Assembly: GCA_903813345.2 (NCBI GenBank)
Contig: CAIIXF020000002.1
Span: 33,004,109 to 33,068,108, forward strand
Length of the DNA stretch: 64,000 nt
Origin: Owenia fusiformis
Taxonomy: Eukaryota; Annelida; Polychaeta; Sabellida; Oweniidae
Reading direction: 5' to 3'
In this document: one piece after another, positions 34,134-46,500 of the stretch
Numbering within the stretch: position 1 is the stretch's first letter
Layout of the letters: every line of letters begins with the position of its first letter
Translations under genes and position numbers: made by a program
The notes under the pieces: model-generated
The model's database searches: none
What the model was told of the DNA's origin: nothing
Seen by the model: only the letters and a program-made list of their open reading frames with translations

Positions 34134-37100
34134 ACTAAATCTTGTATACACCCTAATCAGATCTACATACGTGGAATCTATGTGAAAAAAGTGGATTTTT
34201 CTTTCATGGGTCCACACAGATTGAGTAGTCCACATGACCAAGGTCCAAAATGTTTCTACATGGATTCCACTTGGATTTTATACATGATATTTTACTATGT
34301 AACTGTGTTTTACACACAAAATTATATTATTTTCTATGCATTAACATTACTAGACTCTGAACAGAATGCAAAAATTAATTGACGAAACATTATTATTACA
34401 TAATTATTTTACACCAGTAAACAAATTGGAGTATGTCAATAATACATTTATAGTACTTTATATATATATGTACTTGTGAAACCTGGTAATTGCTGAGCAT
34501 TAAATAGTTAAAAAATTGAAAATCTGAATTAAGCAATATTTTGATCCACTCAGGTTCAAAATGTAGCACAGACATGTTTTTGGTTTACTTTTGTAGACGT
34601 AATGCCTTCATGCGTGAGTTAATATCACTGACCGTTTGCTCAAAATTTGCCATTTTAATAAATATTTTCACATGTTTGCTCTGTCAGATTTCCAGAAATG
34701 TGCTTGATGACAATTTTATGTATAGATGTTTTATGCAAACTGTGAAAATTATGTCTTATAGATTGTAATATCAACGTTGGCTTGAGTTTTGTCTCTTATA
34801 TGTACCCCCTTCTCTGGCTTGAATTTAGCCCCTTATATGTACCCCCTTCTCTGGCTTGAGCAAAATTACAATATCTGACCAACTATGATATGCCATATGT
34901 TCCTTTGTGTTCCATACCCCATCTAAGTTTAGTATGAAATATATGGCATGCATATTCTTGAGAAAAAATCTCAAGTTATTTTAGTGTCTTTGTAAATACT
35001 CATACAAGCTATTCTAGAAGTACCGCCACATACTTCTCTCACTCATATAAGTGATTGTCTACAAGACTAAAATGCATATTTTAAGAAGTAAAAGGTTGCT
35101 CAATAAGTTTTGAGAAAAACCTTTGAAATAAAGAGTTTGTGACTTTATTCACATATTTTCGCAGAAGATATAATGGATTGTGGTAATTTTACTCCCGAAA
35201 ATATGCAAATTCATCTTAGTTTTGTAATAAGCTAATTTGTGCATCACAGGATGAGGTATTGAATACTGAAAAGTAATTAAAATCATAAATATTTAGGACT
35301 TGGATTACATTTATGATCATTATTTAGTTCATATGTTTGGATGGATTTGTCTTGTATTGCTTTGTCACTGAAATAAATGATTATTGCTTCAAAAAAAAGT
35401 TTTTATATTTGTATATCATGATGAAGAAAAGCGCAAAGTTGAAATCCATTGAAATGTAAATGGTAAATGCTGAACATTAACAATAGTTGCATTGACTTTT
35501 GTGGAGTATTTTCTACAGCATTTCCATTTGAACTTCAGTTATAAGAATTCTATGAATTGCATCTTGACTTGCATTTATGACTTGCATCTTCGCCAATACA
35601 ATTGCACAATGAAGGAGGTGATGATCGAAGTACAGTATGTCCAACACAAACTACATAACATCTATTTATAATCAAATTACTGGTTTTGATTTATTTTAAA
35701 CTTGCAACCTAATGGTTATACAATATAGTAACAATGTACTACCTAACTGACTTAGGCTAAGTTCACACCAACGGCGCTTTGATGGCGCTTTAAAGCGGAG
35801 TGCAAAGCGACTTTGCACAGCGCTTTAAAGCGCTATCAAGCGCCATTGGTGTGAACTTAGCTTTAAGTAACTGTACATGTAGTGTACAGCATCTAAAGTT
35901 GTACCAAGCAGACATTGAGCCTGGCGAACTTGGATGGCCCTAGGCTACCATGCATCATTTTTTTGGACAGTTCAATTTATGCAAAGTGTAAAAAATTGAG
36001 ATTCAATGAGAGCCACTATTTGAAAGAAAAAATAACTGTCATATTTCCAATTCTCTGATTGGTCAATTTCAAACATGAGACCCAAAATAAGAAGCCATCG
36101 ATTGAGCCATTAGAAAGTGAGGAAAACAAGTATTTCATTCTATTTTTGGTGAAGAGATGTTGCACTTTAAATCATTCAGGAATCGTGGAATACATCTCGC
36201 ATGAAATATTTGCATATTATTAGGAGATGGGTACAAAACCATGGAGATCTGATCGTAAAAAATCCCATCTATTTCATGATAGTTCTTAGAGGAGCAGATA
36301 ATTCAATGATTTTAATAAATTTATTCTAGAATTCTCTAACTGAGTCTGCTTTCTCAATTTGAAGATAAAAATCGCAAGTACATTAGTACATTCAACGTGA
36401 ATTTAATTAATCCATGTTTACAAGTTCATTGCATATAGAACATTCCACTATTCAAACATTGCACATACATACAGGTAGGTCCATCAATATAATACTGCTT
36501 GTGAAAAGGGCCAATAGCTGTAAATCTCATCATATCATAGCTTGTGAATCTAAAAGGGCCAATAGCTGTAATTCTCATCATATCATAACCCTAAAATATT
36601 TTAATTCATAATAGTGTGTAATTTTCACAATCAAAAGATTTTGACATAATCCCTGTAATTATTTAAGTTAAAAATTGTTCATATAGAAAGAAGGTGCAAG
36701 TGGTATTTTTCAATTTAGAACATGTACTCCTTACTAGAAAAGGAATTTCTTCCAAGCTGTGATATTTTTAAAAAGAGAATATGTTCAAGTCTATTGATTT
36801 ACATTACATATCAGTATGAATTAAAAATATAAGAGGAGGGGAAACCCAAGAGGTCACAGATAACCTCATAATTACAACTTTTGCTTACCATCTTCATTTG
36901 TCTGAATTTCCACTGAATACCACCTATCGATGTGATATTTTAATCGATATTGATAAATATGCCAAAAATTAACTCTATTTTATTCAAAGAGTTTTTACAA
37001 AATTCTGAATCCACCATTTTATTTTTGTACGTCCTATGCCGTTTGACCAATCAGTGATGGGGGTCATCTCTCTATAAATTTCCATTGAAGTTGAGTTCAT

Positions 37101-37811
37101 CTTTGAACCCTGGGTTTTCTTTCCTCTTTATGGTAGTTATTAACTATTGACCCCTCTATAAAACAATCACTGTTTTTATATCAACTGGCAAAATTGATGA
37201 AATTCTGAAAGAGTAATTCATTATTTGAAATGAAAAAAACTGAAATCTTAAAAATAAATGAATAAAATCTAATATAGTTTATAGTACCTAATTGATTATT
37301 TTACCATTGCACAATTTCATAACAATATTTCTATATAAACCAGTTTATAAATTTAAATACAAAAAAGCACCAATTCTACAATGCCGTCGTAGAAGGCATC
37401 AGCACAATCTTAACAATGAATACATTTGCATGGCCATATGGGCCATGCTTTTTTATGCTTAGACATTTTAAAAGAACACATTGGGTATAGAAAATACTTC
37501 TCAACCTTAATAAAAAACAATTGCATATACTACAGTAGCAAAATCTACTAATTCTAAAAGTATTCAATATTTGATCAAAATACAAACACAGAAATACAAT
37601 ACTATAAAGAGTCAACACTTTTGTAAAGCTAGATAAAAGACTATTCAGGCAAGAAAAATTCCTGGGCCAGGTCGATGGACTTCAAAATTTGTGTGCCCAT
37701 TAGGTCTTCTGAAAAACTCAACTGAGTCTTTCTATTGAGATTTCTACCATCTGCTGGGCAAACAGAAGCAGGATAGAATATACTTATCCCATTATCATTA
37801 AGCCTTAAAAA
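34134..37811. other. Intergenic region between PLAT-TSP1 and the minus-strand zinc-finger gene
   Basis: The two genes converge here. I see a 41-bp duplication (TTATATGTACCCCCTTCTCT) at 34794-34872, an AATAAA at about 35371 that could end the PLAT-TSP1 transcript, a 106-bp palindrome at 35756-35861, and a ~45-bp duplication (GGGCCAATAGCTGTAA) at 36507-36590. No coding region seen. Confidence 0.6.
35756..35861. repeat. 106-bp near-perfect palindrome
   Basis: GCTAAGTTCACACCAACGGC at the left pairs with the right end GTTGGTGTGAACTTAGC-like sequence; GGCGCTTT and GCGCTTTAAAGCG blocks pair inside. The GC-rich hairpin stands out from its AT-rich surroundings. Probably a miniature palindromic transposon. 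Confidence 0.8.
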
Positions 37812-40800
37812 TTAGTGAGTAGTCTTAACATGTCTGTGAAGATGGTTAGAACGATAAAACTTCTGGGGGCATAGCTCACACTCGTATGGCTTCTCGCCAG
37901 TATGTATTCGCATGTGAATGATACAGTCAGACTTCTGAACAAACCCTTTATCACACACTTGGCATTTATAGGGTCTCTCTCCAGTGTGGGTCCTCATATG
38001 TATTTTTAGTACATGCTTTGATGAGTAATTTTTCATGCAGACTGGGCACATGACAGACACCTTAGCAAGGGCGAGTTTTTTGGTTGTTGCATCTGTGTGT
38101 TTTCTCAAAACATGTAAATTCCATTGATATTGCTGCGCAAAACTTAAAGGGCACATCTCACATTTAAACGGTTTATCTCCAGTATGGGTTTGCATGTGTT
38201 TCTCTACATCGTACTTCCGTAGGAATCGCTTATTGCATATTTTACAGGGGAACGGACGCTCACCTGTGTGTCTACGTGTATGCGTCACTAAATCAGCTTT
38301 ATGGGCGAATCTCTTATCACACATTTGACAACCAAATGGTTTCTCTCCAGTGTGTGTCTTCATATGTGATCTAAGCCCCCCTGCTGTTGAATATCCTTTG
38401 GAACACACAGAACACTGATATGGTTGAACGGTCAGCTGGGTCTGGGGGTGCATTCGTAAATTATGCATCTTAAGATGGCTTTCCTGGTTGAACCCACGAC
38501 TGCAAATTCCACATGTGAAAGGCTTCGGTGCTATATGTATCCTCATGTGGATCTTGAGGTCTTCTTTTGAGGGGAGGGTCTCGAAACAGAGATTGCACAC
38601 AACAGGTACCTTTTTATTGGATATTGGCCGAGACTTGACTGTATTTTGACCTATAGATACGCTGTGGTTGTTAGCATCGCCAAGCAGTACAACATTTCTC
38701 GGGATATTTTCTGAAATTTAAGGATTAGAATATGAGTCAGACAAGCACAGTTAAAAATCTTCGTGCAGATTTTATTCTAGACAGTATCTTACAATATTAT
38801 GGTATTTTCTTTTTTAATATTGCCATAGTTACCTGTCATATCATAATAACATAACATAACATTGAGAATATGGAAAACCATATAAAATCTTGATTTTGGA
38901 AAAGATTTGTTTGATACTTCATTATAATACTCTAGTTGGTGAAATGATAATTTTGCACTTAATGACAAAACAAGACACTCAATGACAAATATCACACTTT
39001 CAAGAGCAAAAAGTCATTCGGCTATTTAGTTTGATCTTACACGATCATGCTAGCCATAATTATCTAATAATAATTCATACATATTCTTCCTAAACTCTGT
39101 ACTGTACTTCCACTTAATTTTGCGCTACTTATTTTGGTGGATACTTAATCACCCTATGCAGACAGAGCCTGTGGGAAATATTGGGTGCGGCGCAAATGAG
39201 CGGAGGGTGCGGAGCTAACGGTCATTTTTAAATTTAAAATTGGGATATTTCTGAAACTAAGCCGTTTTGGGACTTCAAATATACCAAGATATGTGTATTT
39301 GACACCAAATATCAATAAAATTGTGAAAATAGTAGTGCACTTCATTTTATAGCGACGCAGTATGCCTTTAACATTTCCCAGACCTATATATTTTGAGACT
39401 ATCCTTTTAATACTGCGTCCCCAGCATTCATAAAAAATGGTGTTCAAGATAGACTACCCATGCAAATTATTTTTGCATCTTGGAAGCCAGGCAGTATCTG
39501 TGTGATTTTATAAAAATTCGGAAATGTTCTTCAGATATGAGCCCCCTCTAAATATTGGATGCGGATGTACGTTTATGGAGCTCCTCCGCACCCAATATTT
39601 AGAGGGGGCTCATATCTGAAAAACATTTCCGAATTTTTATAAAATCACACAGATACTGCCTAGCTTCCAAGATGCAAAAATAATTTGTATAGATAGTGTA
39701 CCTTGAACACCATTTTTTATGAGTGCTGCGGACTCAGTATTAAAAGGAAAATTTCAAAATACATAGGTCTGGGAAAGGTTTAAGGCACATTGCGCTACTA
39801 TTTTCACAATTGTATTGATATTTGGTGTCAAATACACATATCTTGGTATATTTGAAGTTCCAAAACGGCTTAGTTTCAGAAATATCCCAAATTTAAATTC
39901 AAAAATGACCGTTAGCTCCGCACCCTCCACTCATTTGCTGCGCACCCAATATTTCCCACAGGCTCTGTCTGCATAGGGTGTTAATGCTACCTAATTAATT
40001 TGGCAGACTTGCAATATAACAACGCACTAAAAGTACTAATTTACATGGTAGTAAAATTACTGTGAAATTTGGCGGACTTTAACTATTTGGAGGAACCGCC
40101 AAATTAAAATGGCTGCCAAATTAAGTACATGTACAGTATTGTTCCGACAAGTATATATCATGTGTGAGACTTGATTCAACTATTTATCAACAGTACAGGG
40201 TGTCTCATTTGCCATTAAACACAGAGTCAGGATCTATTGGACACTCACTGCATCTGACATCAGGATCCATACTATCATCAGAATCTTCATCATCTTCAGG
40301 TTGCTGAGGCGGGGGAGCGCTCACAACAATCTAGAAATAATACAAATGCTGCATAATTTAAACTGCTATTTTCACTGAAGGATTACATTCAATTATGTCT
40401 TGTCGTACAATAAATATGAAACAATACATTGCAAAAAAATTAAAATTTTACTAATGATACAATTGGACAAAATTCTGAGTTTAACAGGCAAGCAGTTTTC
40501 AATGAATTTTGATGGCAGGTCTTATATGGTGCCCGTCTGCCCAGATACCTGCAGACATAACCTTCAACAAAAGTGTGATAAAAAGATACCTTTCAAAAAA
40601 TGTCTTGACTACTGAATTATTCGGAAAGATTATCCAACGTGATAAATGACCAGGCCCATAGCCAGCTTTTGTCAAGGGGTCACTTTCAGAAATTGAAGGG
40701 GGTTTACATTTCACAACTTTGGCCAAAAGTCACTTGAAAAGTTCTCAGAATGGTGAAAAACTGCATGATTTCAAAATAAGTTTTCGTCAGATGGGGTTGA

Positions 40801-43800
40801 TCCAACTACCCCTGGCTATAGGCTTGCTGACAAATATGAGAAAATGGTATGTAGTACAAAAATCATTGATGATCAAATTTACCTCTTCTCCAACTGGAGT
40901 TATTGCAATTACTTGGGACGTAGGGGGATCAGTCATTCCTTGCTGCTGTTGTGAATCAGTCATGCTCTGCTGTTGTTGAGGATCAGTCATTCTTTGTTGT
41001 TGCTGGGGATCATTCATTCTTTGCTGTTGTTGGGGATCAGCTATTTGTTGTTGCTGGGGATCAGTCATATTCTGCTGCTGCTGTTGATCTTGCTGAGTCA
41101 TATGTTGCTGCTGCTGTTGTTGCTGCTGTTGCTGATGCTGCTGTTCTTGTTGTTGCTGATGCTGCTGTTGCTGCTGTGAAGTTGCAGGTTGTGTTTGCTG
41201 CTCTTGAATCATCTGGATTTGTGGAACTTGGGGTGCTCGTTGGATAATTGGACCACCTAGGGAACATAGAGTTTAAACATTTTATAATGCCTAAAGCCAA
41301 AATAAGTTCTTTAAAGATCCTCACCCTCAATGTATAACTTCCTTTCTAAGCTGTTTAAATACAAATACAACAGGTGGGTCAATTGACCTACAGCTAGTAA
41401 ACAAAGTTCCAGGTTTTGCTTAAACCAGCATATGTTCCCACCTGTGACCCTTTTAACCCAATCCATCCTAAGCTGATCTGCCACCCTTGTATACGTAACA
41501 TACCCATCTTCAAATTCCAAGTGGTTATAACACCCCTTCGAACATATAGCTAATTTTTCTGTCCCATTACTGTGTGGTGGTTCATTCCCCGTGTTTTTTA
41601 CCACGGTACCAATCAAATTTGTCCAAATATTCATTTCAGAAGTAACCACACTTACCAATGACTTAATGAATGTCTATTGAAAGAACCTATTGAACTGATC
41701 TGTTTGCATTATATAATCGTGTCTTTGCTGTGAGCACACCATGCTCATAAGCATTTTGTTTTGTTTACTTAAGACACATACCTAGATTAGTAATAACTGT
41801 TTCCTCCATGACAAAGGCCGGTGGGTGCAGAGTTCCTGGTATTGGTTGGTGACTGTAGTGTACGTTAGGACGTAGTGGTCTTGGAGTGAAGAGATTCTGA
41901 AACGTTGTATCATCAAGTGTAATGAATGAAGAATTCTGTTGTGGGACCCCAATGTTATTCTGATAGACTGTGTTTGTGTTTTGCTGGTACTGGTTGTTGG
42001 GTAATACATTGAACGTGTTGCTAATGACAACAGAAGCTGGTTGTGGATGGAGCTGTGGTTGCTGGTGAAGTTGAGGAGTTTGGATGACTGCTTGTGATTG
42101 GGTAACTTGTTGCTGTTGCTGGGTAGCCTGAACCTGTTGCTGGGCAACTGGTTGTTGATGGGAAATTTGATGTTGGGTGATTGGCTGAGGTTGTGACATA
42201 GGTGGCGCTGGTGGTTGAGGAGGCTGGGATTGAGTAGATGTCCTTTTAGATACAAAGTAGCTATCACTTGTTTGTGGAGCAGTTTGGACAACAGCTGCAC
42301 CTGCATTAGCATTTGCTTGATCTGCAGTATCATTTTCATTCTGGATTATTGTCTGATGGATTCTGACAAGAATTTCTTTCTTTTTGTCACCTGGTGACAC
42401 GCATATCAGTCCATCTATCTCGAGATTGCCTTTGAATTGAGAGTTCTTGGTACATAGTTTCACAACAGCATTTCGTATGTGCTTCGTTAGTGTCTTGTTG
42501 CTGGGAGCTTTGGACTTCTTAGTAAACATAGGGGTTCTGGAAAAGTGGAAATATATTTTTCTTTAGAATTATTAGCTTTTGCTTGTGTACAAATATAATA
42601 CATGTACATTTTCAATAATGAAATAATAAGTAGAAAAAAGAATATAAAATATTTTCCTGAGATAGCGATTAGCGATATAATTGTAGAATGTAGCTTTGAT
42701 TTTTAAAATTGGCAACATGACATTCTTAAATGATATCCTTTAACTAATACCGGATACATGCATCAATTCCTTACTTGGTCTGCCCAATTTCCTGTAGAAG
42801 CGAACCTTGTGGATCTCCCGCCAATTGACCACTTTGCTGTTGTTGCTGCTCTTGGAGTCCTTTCAGCTCTTCAGGAGTCACTTTATTCACAAAATAGCCA
42901 TCATCCTCCTGTTCTTGGGAAGCTTTCTCTTTCTTTTCCGCCATGACAGGTTTTATAACAGTCTGGTGTATTTTTACAACAACGTCTGGTTTCTTGGCAC
43001 CATGGTTAATGAATATAAGGCCATCTATATCTAGCATACCTGAAAATTCAGACAGGTTTCTAAATTATCACTCATTTTCCCATGGCAATATAAATAGTAT
43101 TATGTACCTTCTTTTTTTTGTTCATCACTTATTCTAATGTCATAACAGTTATGTATTGACTGATAATTTCGCCTAAAAAGGCCCAGAAGGCCAAATTATG
43201 CCCAAAAAGGCTCATTTTTTGAGGCCCAACAAAATTTTTGGACGGGCCCTATAAGTGTTCTGGGCCCATCCTTGGAGGGGGTGGGGCATGGTGTATGATA
43301 TGCAAAACAATATTAGAACTAGACTAAACTAACTTCAAAAATAAATATAAAAATACAAGTCAAATGTTCTAAAATACAGCAGGTCAAAGAATATGTTTCT
43401 AGGCAATTCATAGAGATTGCTTTTGATTGGGTAGCTGGATTCTGATTTGTCATGGTCTTCTCAGTATTCTGATTTAGACTAAATCAAAGGATAATCACAA
43501 ACTCAAAGATAGCATATATCTATAACAAATGGAAATTGTTACAGTCAAACCTTTAAAGTGGAACACTTTTAGAAGTGGAACACCTCTGTTAGTGGCACAC
43601 TTCAGAGTCCCAAGTCAACTGAATTAATGTTTAATGAACCTTTTTAAGTAGAACACCTTGCAAGTGGAACACTTTAAAGATGTACTAAAGGTGTTCCACT
43701 TAGTCAAAGATGTCTACTTAAACATATTTTTGAGACAAAACTTAATAATTTGACCACCTTGCCAATGCCTGGACTACATAAGGGCTGAGAAGAAATGAGA

Positions 43801-43969
43801 TGTCATGGTCTATCGTGATGGGTTTAAGTATTCATTGTTTAAACAGTCTGAACAAACCTTTGAATTTAATATCTCTAGTGCACATCTTGATGGTAGCATC
43901 ACTAATGGATTTACTCAACATCTTATTCTGAGATTTTAGTGCTTCTTTTTCCTGTTTCGTAAGCGCCAT
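37812..43969 (-). CDS. C2H2 zinc-finger protein with two N-terminal 'IDG' domains, 6 coding exons, 828 aa
   Basis: Exons 43858-43969, 42775-43039, 41782-42536, 40883-41256, 40249-40330 and 37812-38710 (minus) join in phase (2487 nt). A TTACAG acceptor 13 nt before the ATG implies a non-coding first exon; a GAG|GTAAAT donor near 45460 is a candidate. Two copies of a ~45-aa domain (IKMCTRDIKFKG-MLDIDGLI and VKLCTKNSQFKGNLEIDGLI, each ending IHQT) lie at about residues 20-70 and 140-190. A Pro/Gln-rich region, polyQ with repeated MTDPQQQQ, and an acidic stretch (EDDEDSDDSMDPD) follow. The last exon has nine C2H2 fingers, several with TGEKP linkers. Likely a nuclear DNA-binding transcription factor. 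Paralogous to the divergent gene at 46501. Confidence 0.9.
39150..39980. mobile_element. 831-bp foldback element, ~400-bp arms, TTAAT target duplication
   Basis: The left arm from CACCCTATGCAGACAGAGCC folds on the right arm almost base for base, with the centre near 39566 and almost no loop. TTAAT flanks both sides (39145-39149 and 39981-39985). Arms contain no gene; the open frame at 39154-39447 is not coding. It lies in the intron between the acidic and zinc-finger exons. Confidence 0.92.
40651..40826. mobile_element. MITE-like repeat, family CAGGCCCGTAGCCAGG, copy 2
   Basis: CAGGCCCATAGCCAG at left and CCCCTGGCTATAGGCTTG at right with TCAGAATGGTGAAAAACTGC inside, matching 4939-5130. More diverged than copy 1. 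Confidence 0.65.
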
Positions 43970-43982
43970 CTTGCTTGTGGCC

Positions 43983-46500
43983 CTGTAAGAAAACATCATA
44001 AAATAACAAATTGGCATGAGATTCAACAAGATGCATATTCATTATGAGCTAAAATCTACTGGAAACTACATTCTACCTGAGACTAACATATTCATTAGGT
44101 ATGTTAATCTCCGATTTTACGCTTCAATATGTTGCATCTCAAGAAAACATTTTTGAAAAAATTGCTATAATTGCAGAAATTATTTTCTGGTACAAAATAA
44201 AGTATGAAGGTATACGTCGCTAAAATTATTTGATCAGACCTCAAGGTTTTAGTACATGTTTAAATGTAATTTGCTAGTTCAAAATTACAGATCTCATCCA
44301 AAATTTAATTGCTCTGAATTTGAAACACTGACAATGACAAATTTCTTCATTGATTTTGCATTGTTCTCATGGATTTCGAAGACAAACATATTATTCAGGG
44401 CTTATTGAATCTTGTATCTAAATTTTAGGTTCAGTGTGCATTAAATAGGGCTTGAATCACAGGCCAGGGGAAAAGTAGTGAGAATCATGGGCTTTCAATA
44501 GATAGAAGTTTTATATCAAGCAAGTATATTTGCTTGGCCCATGGCTCGAATGTACAGTTCTGGACATAAATAAATGACAGGTGGATTTGCTGAAGTGAGA
44601 ATTTCCCATGTTAAAAATAAGAGAATTTTCAAGAGGCCATACATCAGTGGATGAGATTATACAAAATGTGAAATATACAAATTTTAAGGGATATGTATCT
44701 AGACAATATTGGAAATTATGGACTTTCAGACGACCATAATTAGGAAATGGTGATCGAAAATCGACCTGTCATTTATTTTTGTCCCCAACTGTACAGGGAA
44801 ATAATTTTACGTCCAATTTAAATGTGTTAGATCTACCTCTTTCAAAGGCTGGTAGACATGGAAGCCCCGCCTCTAGTGACTTTTTGAATATAGGAGTTTT
44901 AATAGGGTCTGGTTATCCCTTGCCAGGACTATAGTCCTGCGAACGTCTCAATCTTTTGCCTGTACGATTACAACATGGGAGAATTTTCGACGCCTCTTAC
45001 ACTTAAGATACCTACTACCTACATAGTACATACGTTCTCAGGACTATAGTCCTGGCACGGGATAAGGGTCTGGAGTTATGAAAAAAACCAGAAGTGCACC
45101 TAAAAGGCTGCCTGCTCTGCTGGCTTACTTGTTCTGACAGATCAGCCACTCAGCCTTTGAAAGCGGTAAATTTCGATCTCATAGACTTTTGACATCGTCT
45201 GTAATGTAATGTCATTTTACTTTTAAGTTACTTTGGAAATTCACTCATCATTATCTTCTACCTCCAAAAAACACGTTTCGTTTAGTGTAGCCTGTAGATA
45301 TAAATTAAAAATGCATTTCCTGTCTACACATTTCGGAACTTGTTATGTTCTTTTTGCCTCGATTTAACATTATTTGAATATAAATTTTAGCTAACAACAT
45401 AAATAATGTGGTGCTTTATATCACAACATTACTATAATAGAATAAAATTATTGATTTACCTCAATGTTTGTTCTTGAAATGATCCTTTTGTCCGACGGGC
45501 CTACTGCGTAGGCTAACGGAGTCTCCTATTTTGAAGAGCGCTATAGGGCCGAACCATTTAATATGGCCGGTTATTTATTGATTTTAAATCCTTTGTGAAC
45601 GTTATTGGGTTAAATTTATTTAAGTGATTTCCCTGATTGAATAACCACCATAATAATTGTTTTTCAATGACTTAATATTCTTCAGTTTTCCCCACCAAAA
45701 CTTGTCGCAAAGGATAAAAATGATTCGTCCCTTTTGAGAACCGTCGAGAATTTTGAAAAGGTAGGTGGATCCTGTCTCTGTAACTTCTTTCAGTTTTGAT
45801 TTACTAAACATTTATCTGTATGATAATATATATCAACCTGCTGCTGAATACATGGAGAACATTTTGGACTATTACTGGGCATCAGATATTTAAAGATGCA
45901 CCTGTAAATAGACGGAAAATAAAAAGATTTGCCAACGCATTTGATTAGTCACGTGACCTGACATTTTCAGATGCGCGCGACATTTCGCCAGGGTTGGTCT
46001 AAATATATTCCCGGGAATTTAAACATTTTGGGTTGTAAACCATGGACGTATATTTTAAACTTTCAGAATGTTTATAATTATTATAAACTAAACTTATGTT
46101 TTTGAACAATTTAAGTTACAAGACCTACAGCTTGTATACATCACGAATGCAAATACTCGATCTGAACGCTAATTCAACGATAATAGATCTTTACAGTGAC
46201 ATATAAAAAATCATGTGATCACTGTTCATTGACTAACAGGTTCATTTATGAAAATTGCATTCCCGAATAAAAGTTAAGCTTTTTCTTACTAACCCATCAC
46301 CAATAAGATTATTTTTCCATTTCATGTTTGTTAAGTTCTATGCCGTTATTTGTTGCAGGTGCAGATTCGTAATTGTACCAAAGGACACAATAAATTGACC
46401 CGATTGACAGATTATGCTAGGAGCACAATCAAAATAGAACCACAGTGACTTAACATCCATTGAATTGTGCCAGGGTGAACATTTGGCACAAACCTCAAGA
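43983..46500. promoter_or_regulatory. 2.5-kb spacer between the head-to-head zinc-finger genes
   Basis: Should contain both promoters. Besides the 153-bp MITE at 44913-45065 I see a GC-richer segment at about 45480-45560 that may be the minus-gene promoter/first exon. A minus-strand open frame at 45620-45811 (MFSKSKLKEVTETGSTYLFK) has plausible composition but no recognisable domain or clear splice sites. Confidence 0.45.
44913..45065. mobile_element. 153-bp MITE with exact 8-bp target duplication
   Basis: TTATCCCTTGCCAGGACTAT and its complement form ~34-bp inverted ends, each containing the palindrome CAGGACTATAGTCCTG. GGGTCTGG flanks both sides (44905-44912 and 45066-45073). The 8-bp duplication suggests a hAT- or P-like source. 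Confidence 0.88.

Noticed and set aside
40951-41247. Plus-strand frames rich in Val/Ala or Leu opposite the polyQ exon
   Set aside because: Antisense of CAG/CAA repeats in the zinc-finger gene, whose minus-strand frame joins in phase to its neighbours.
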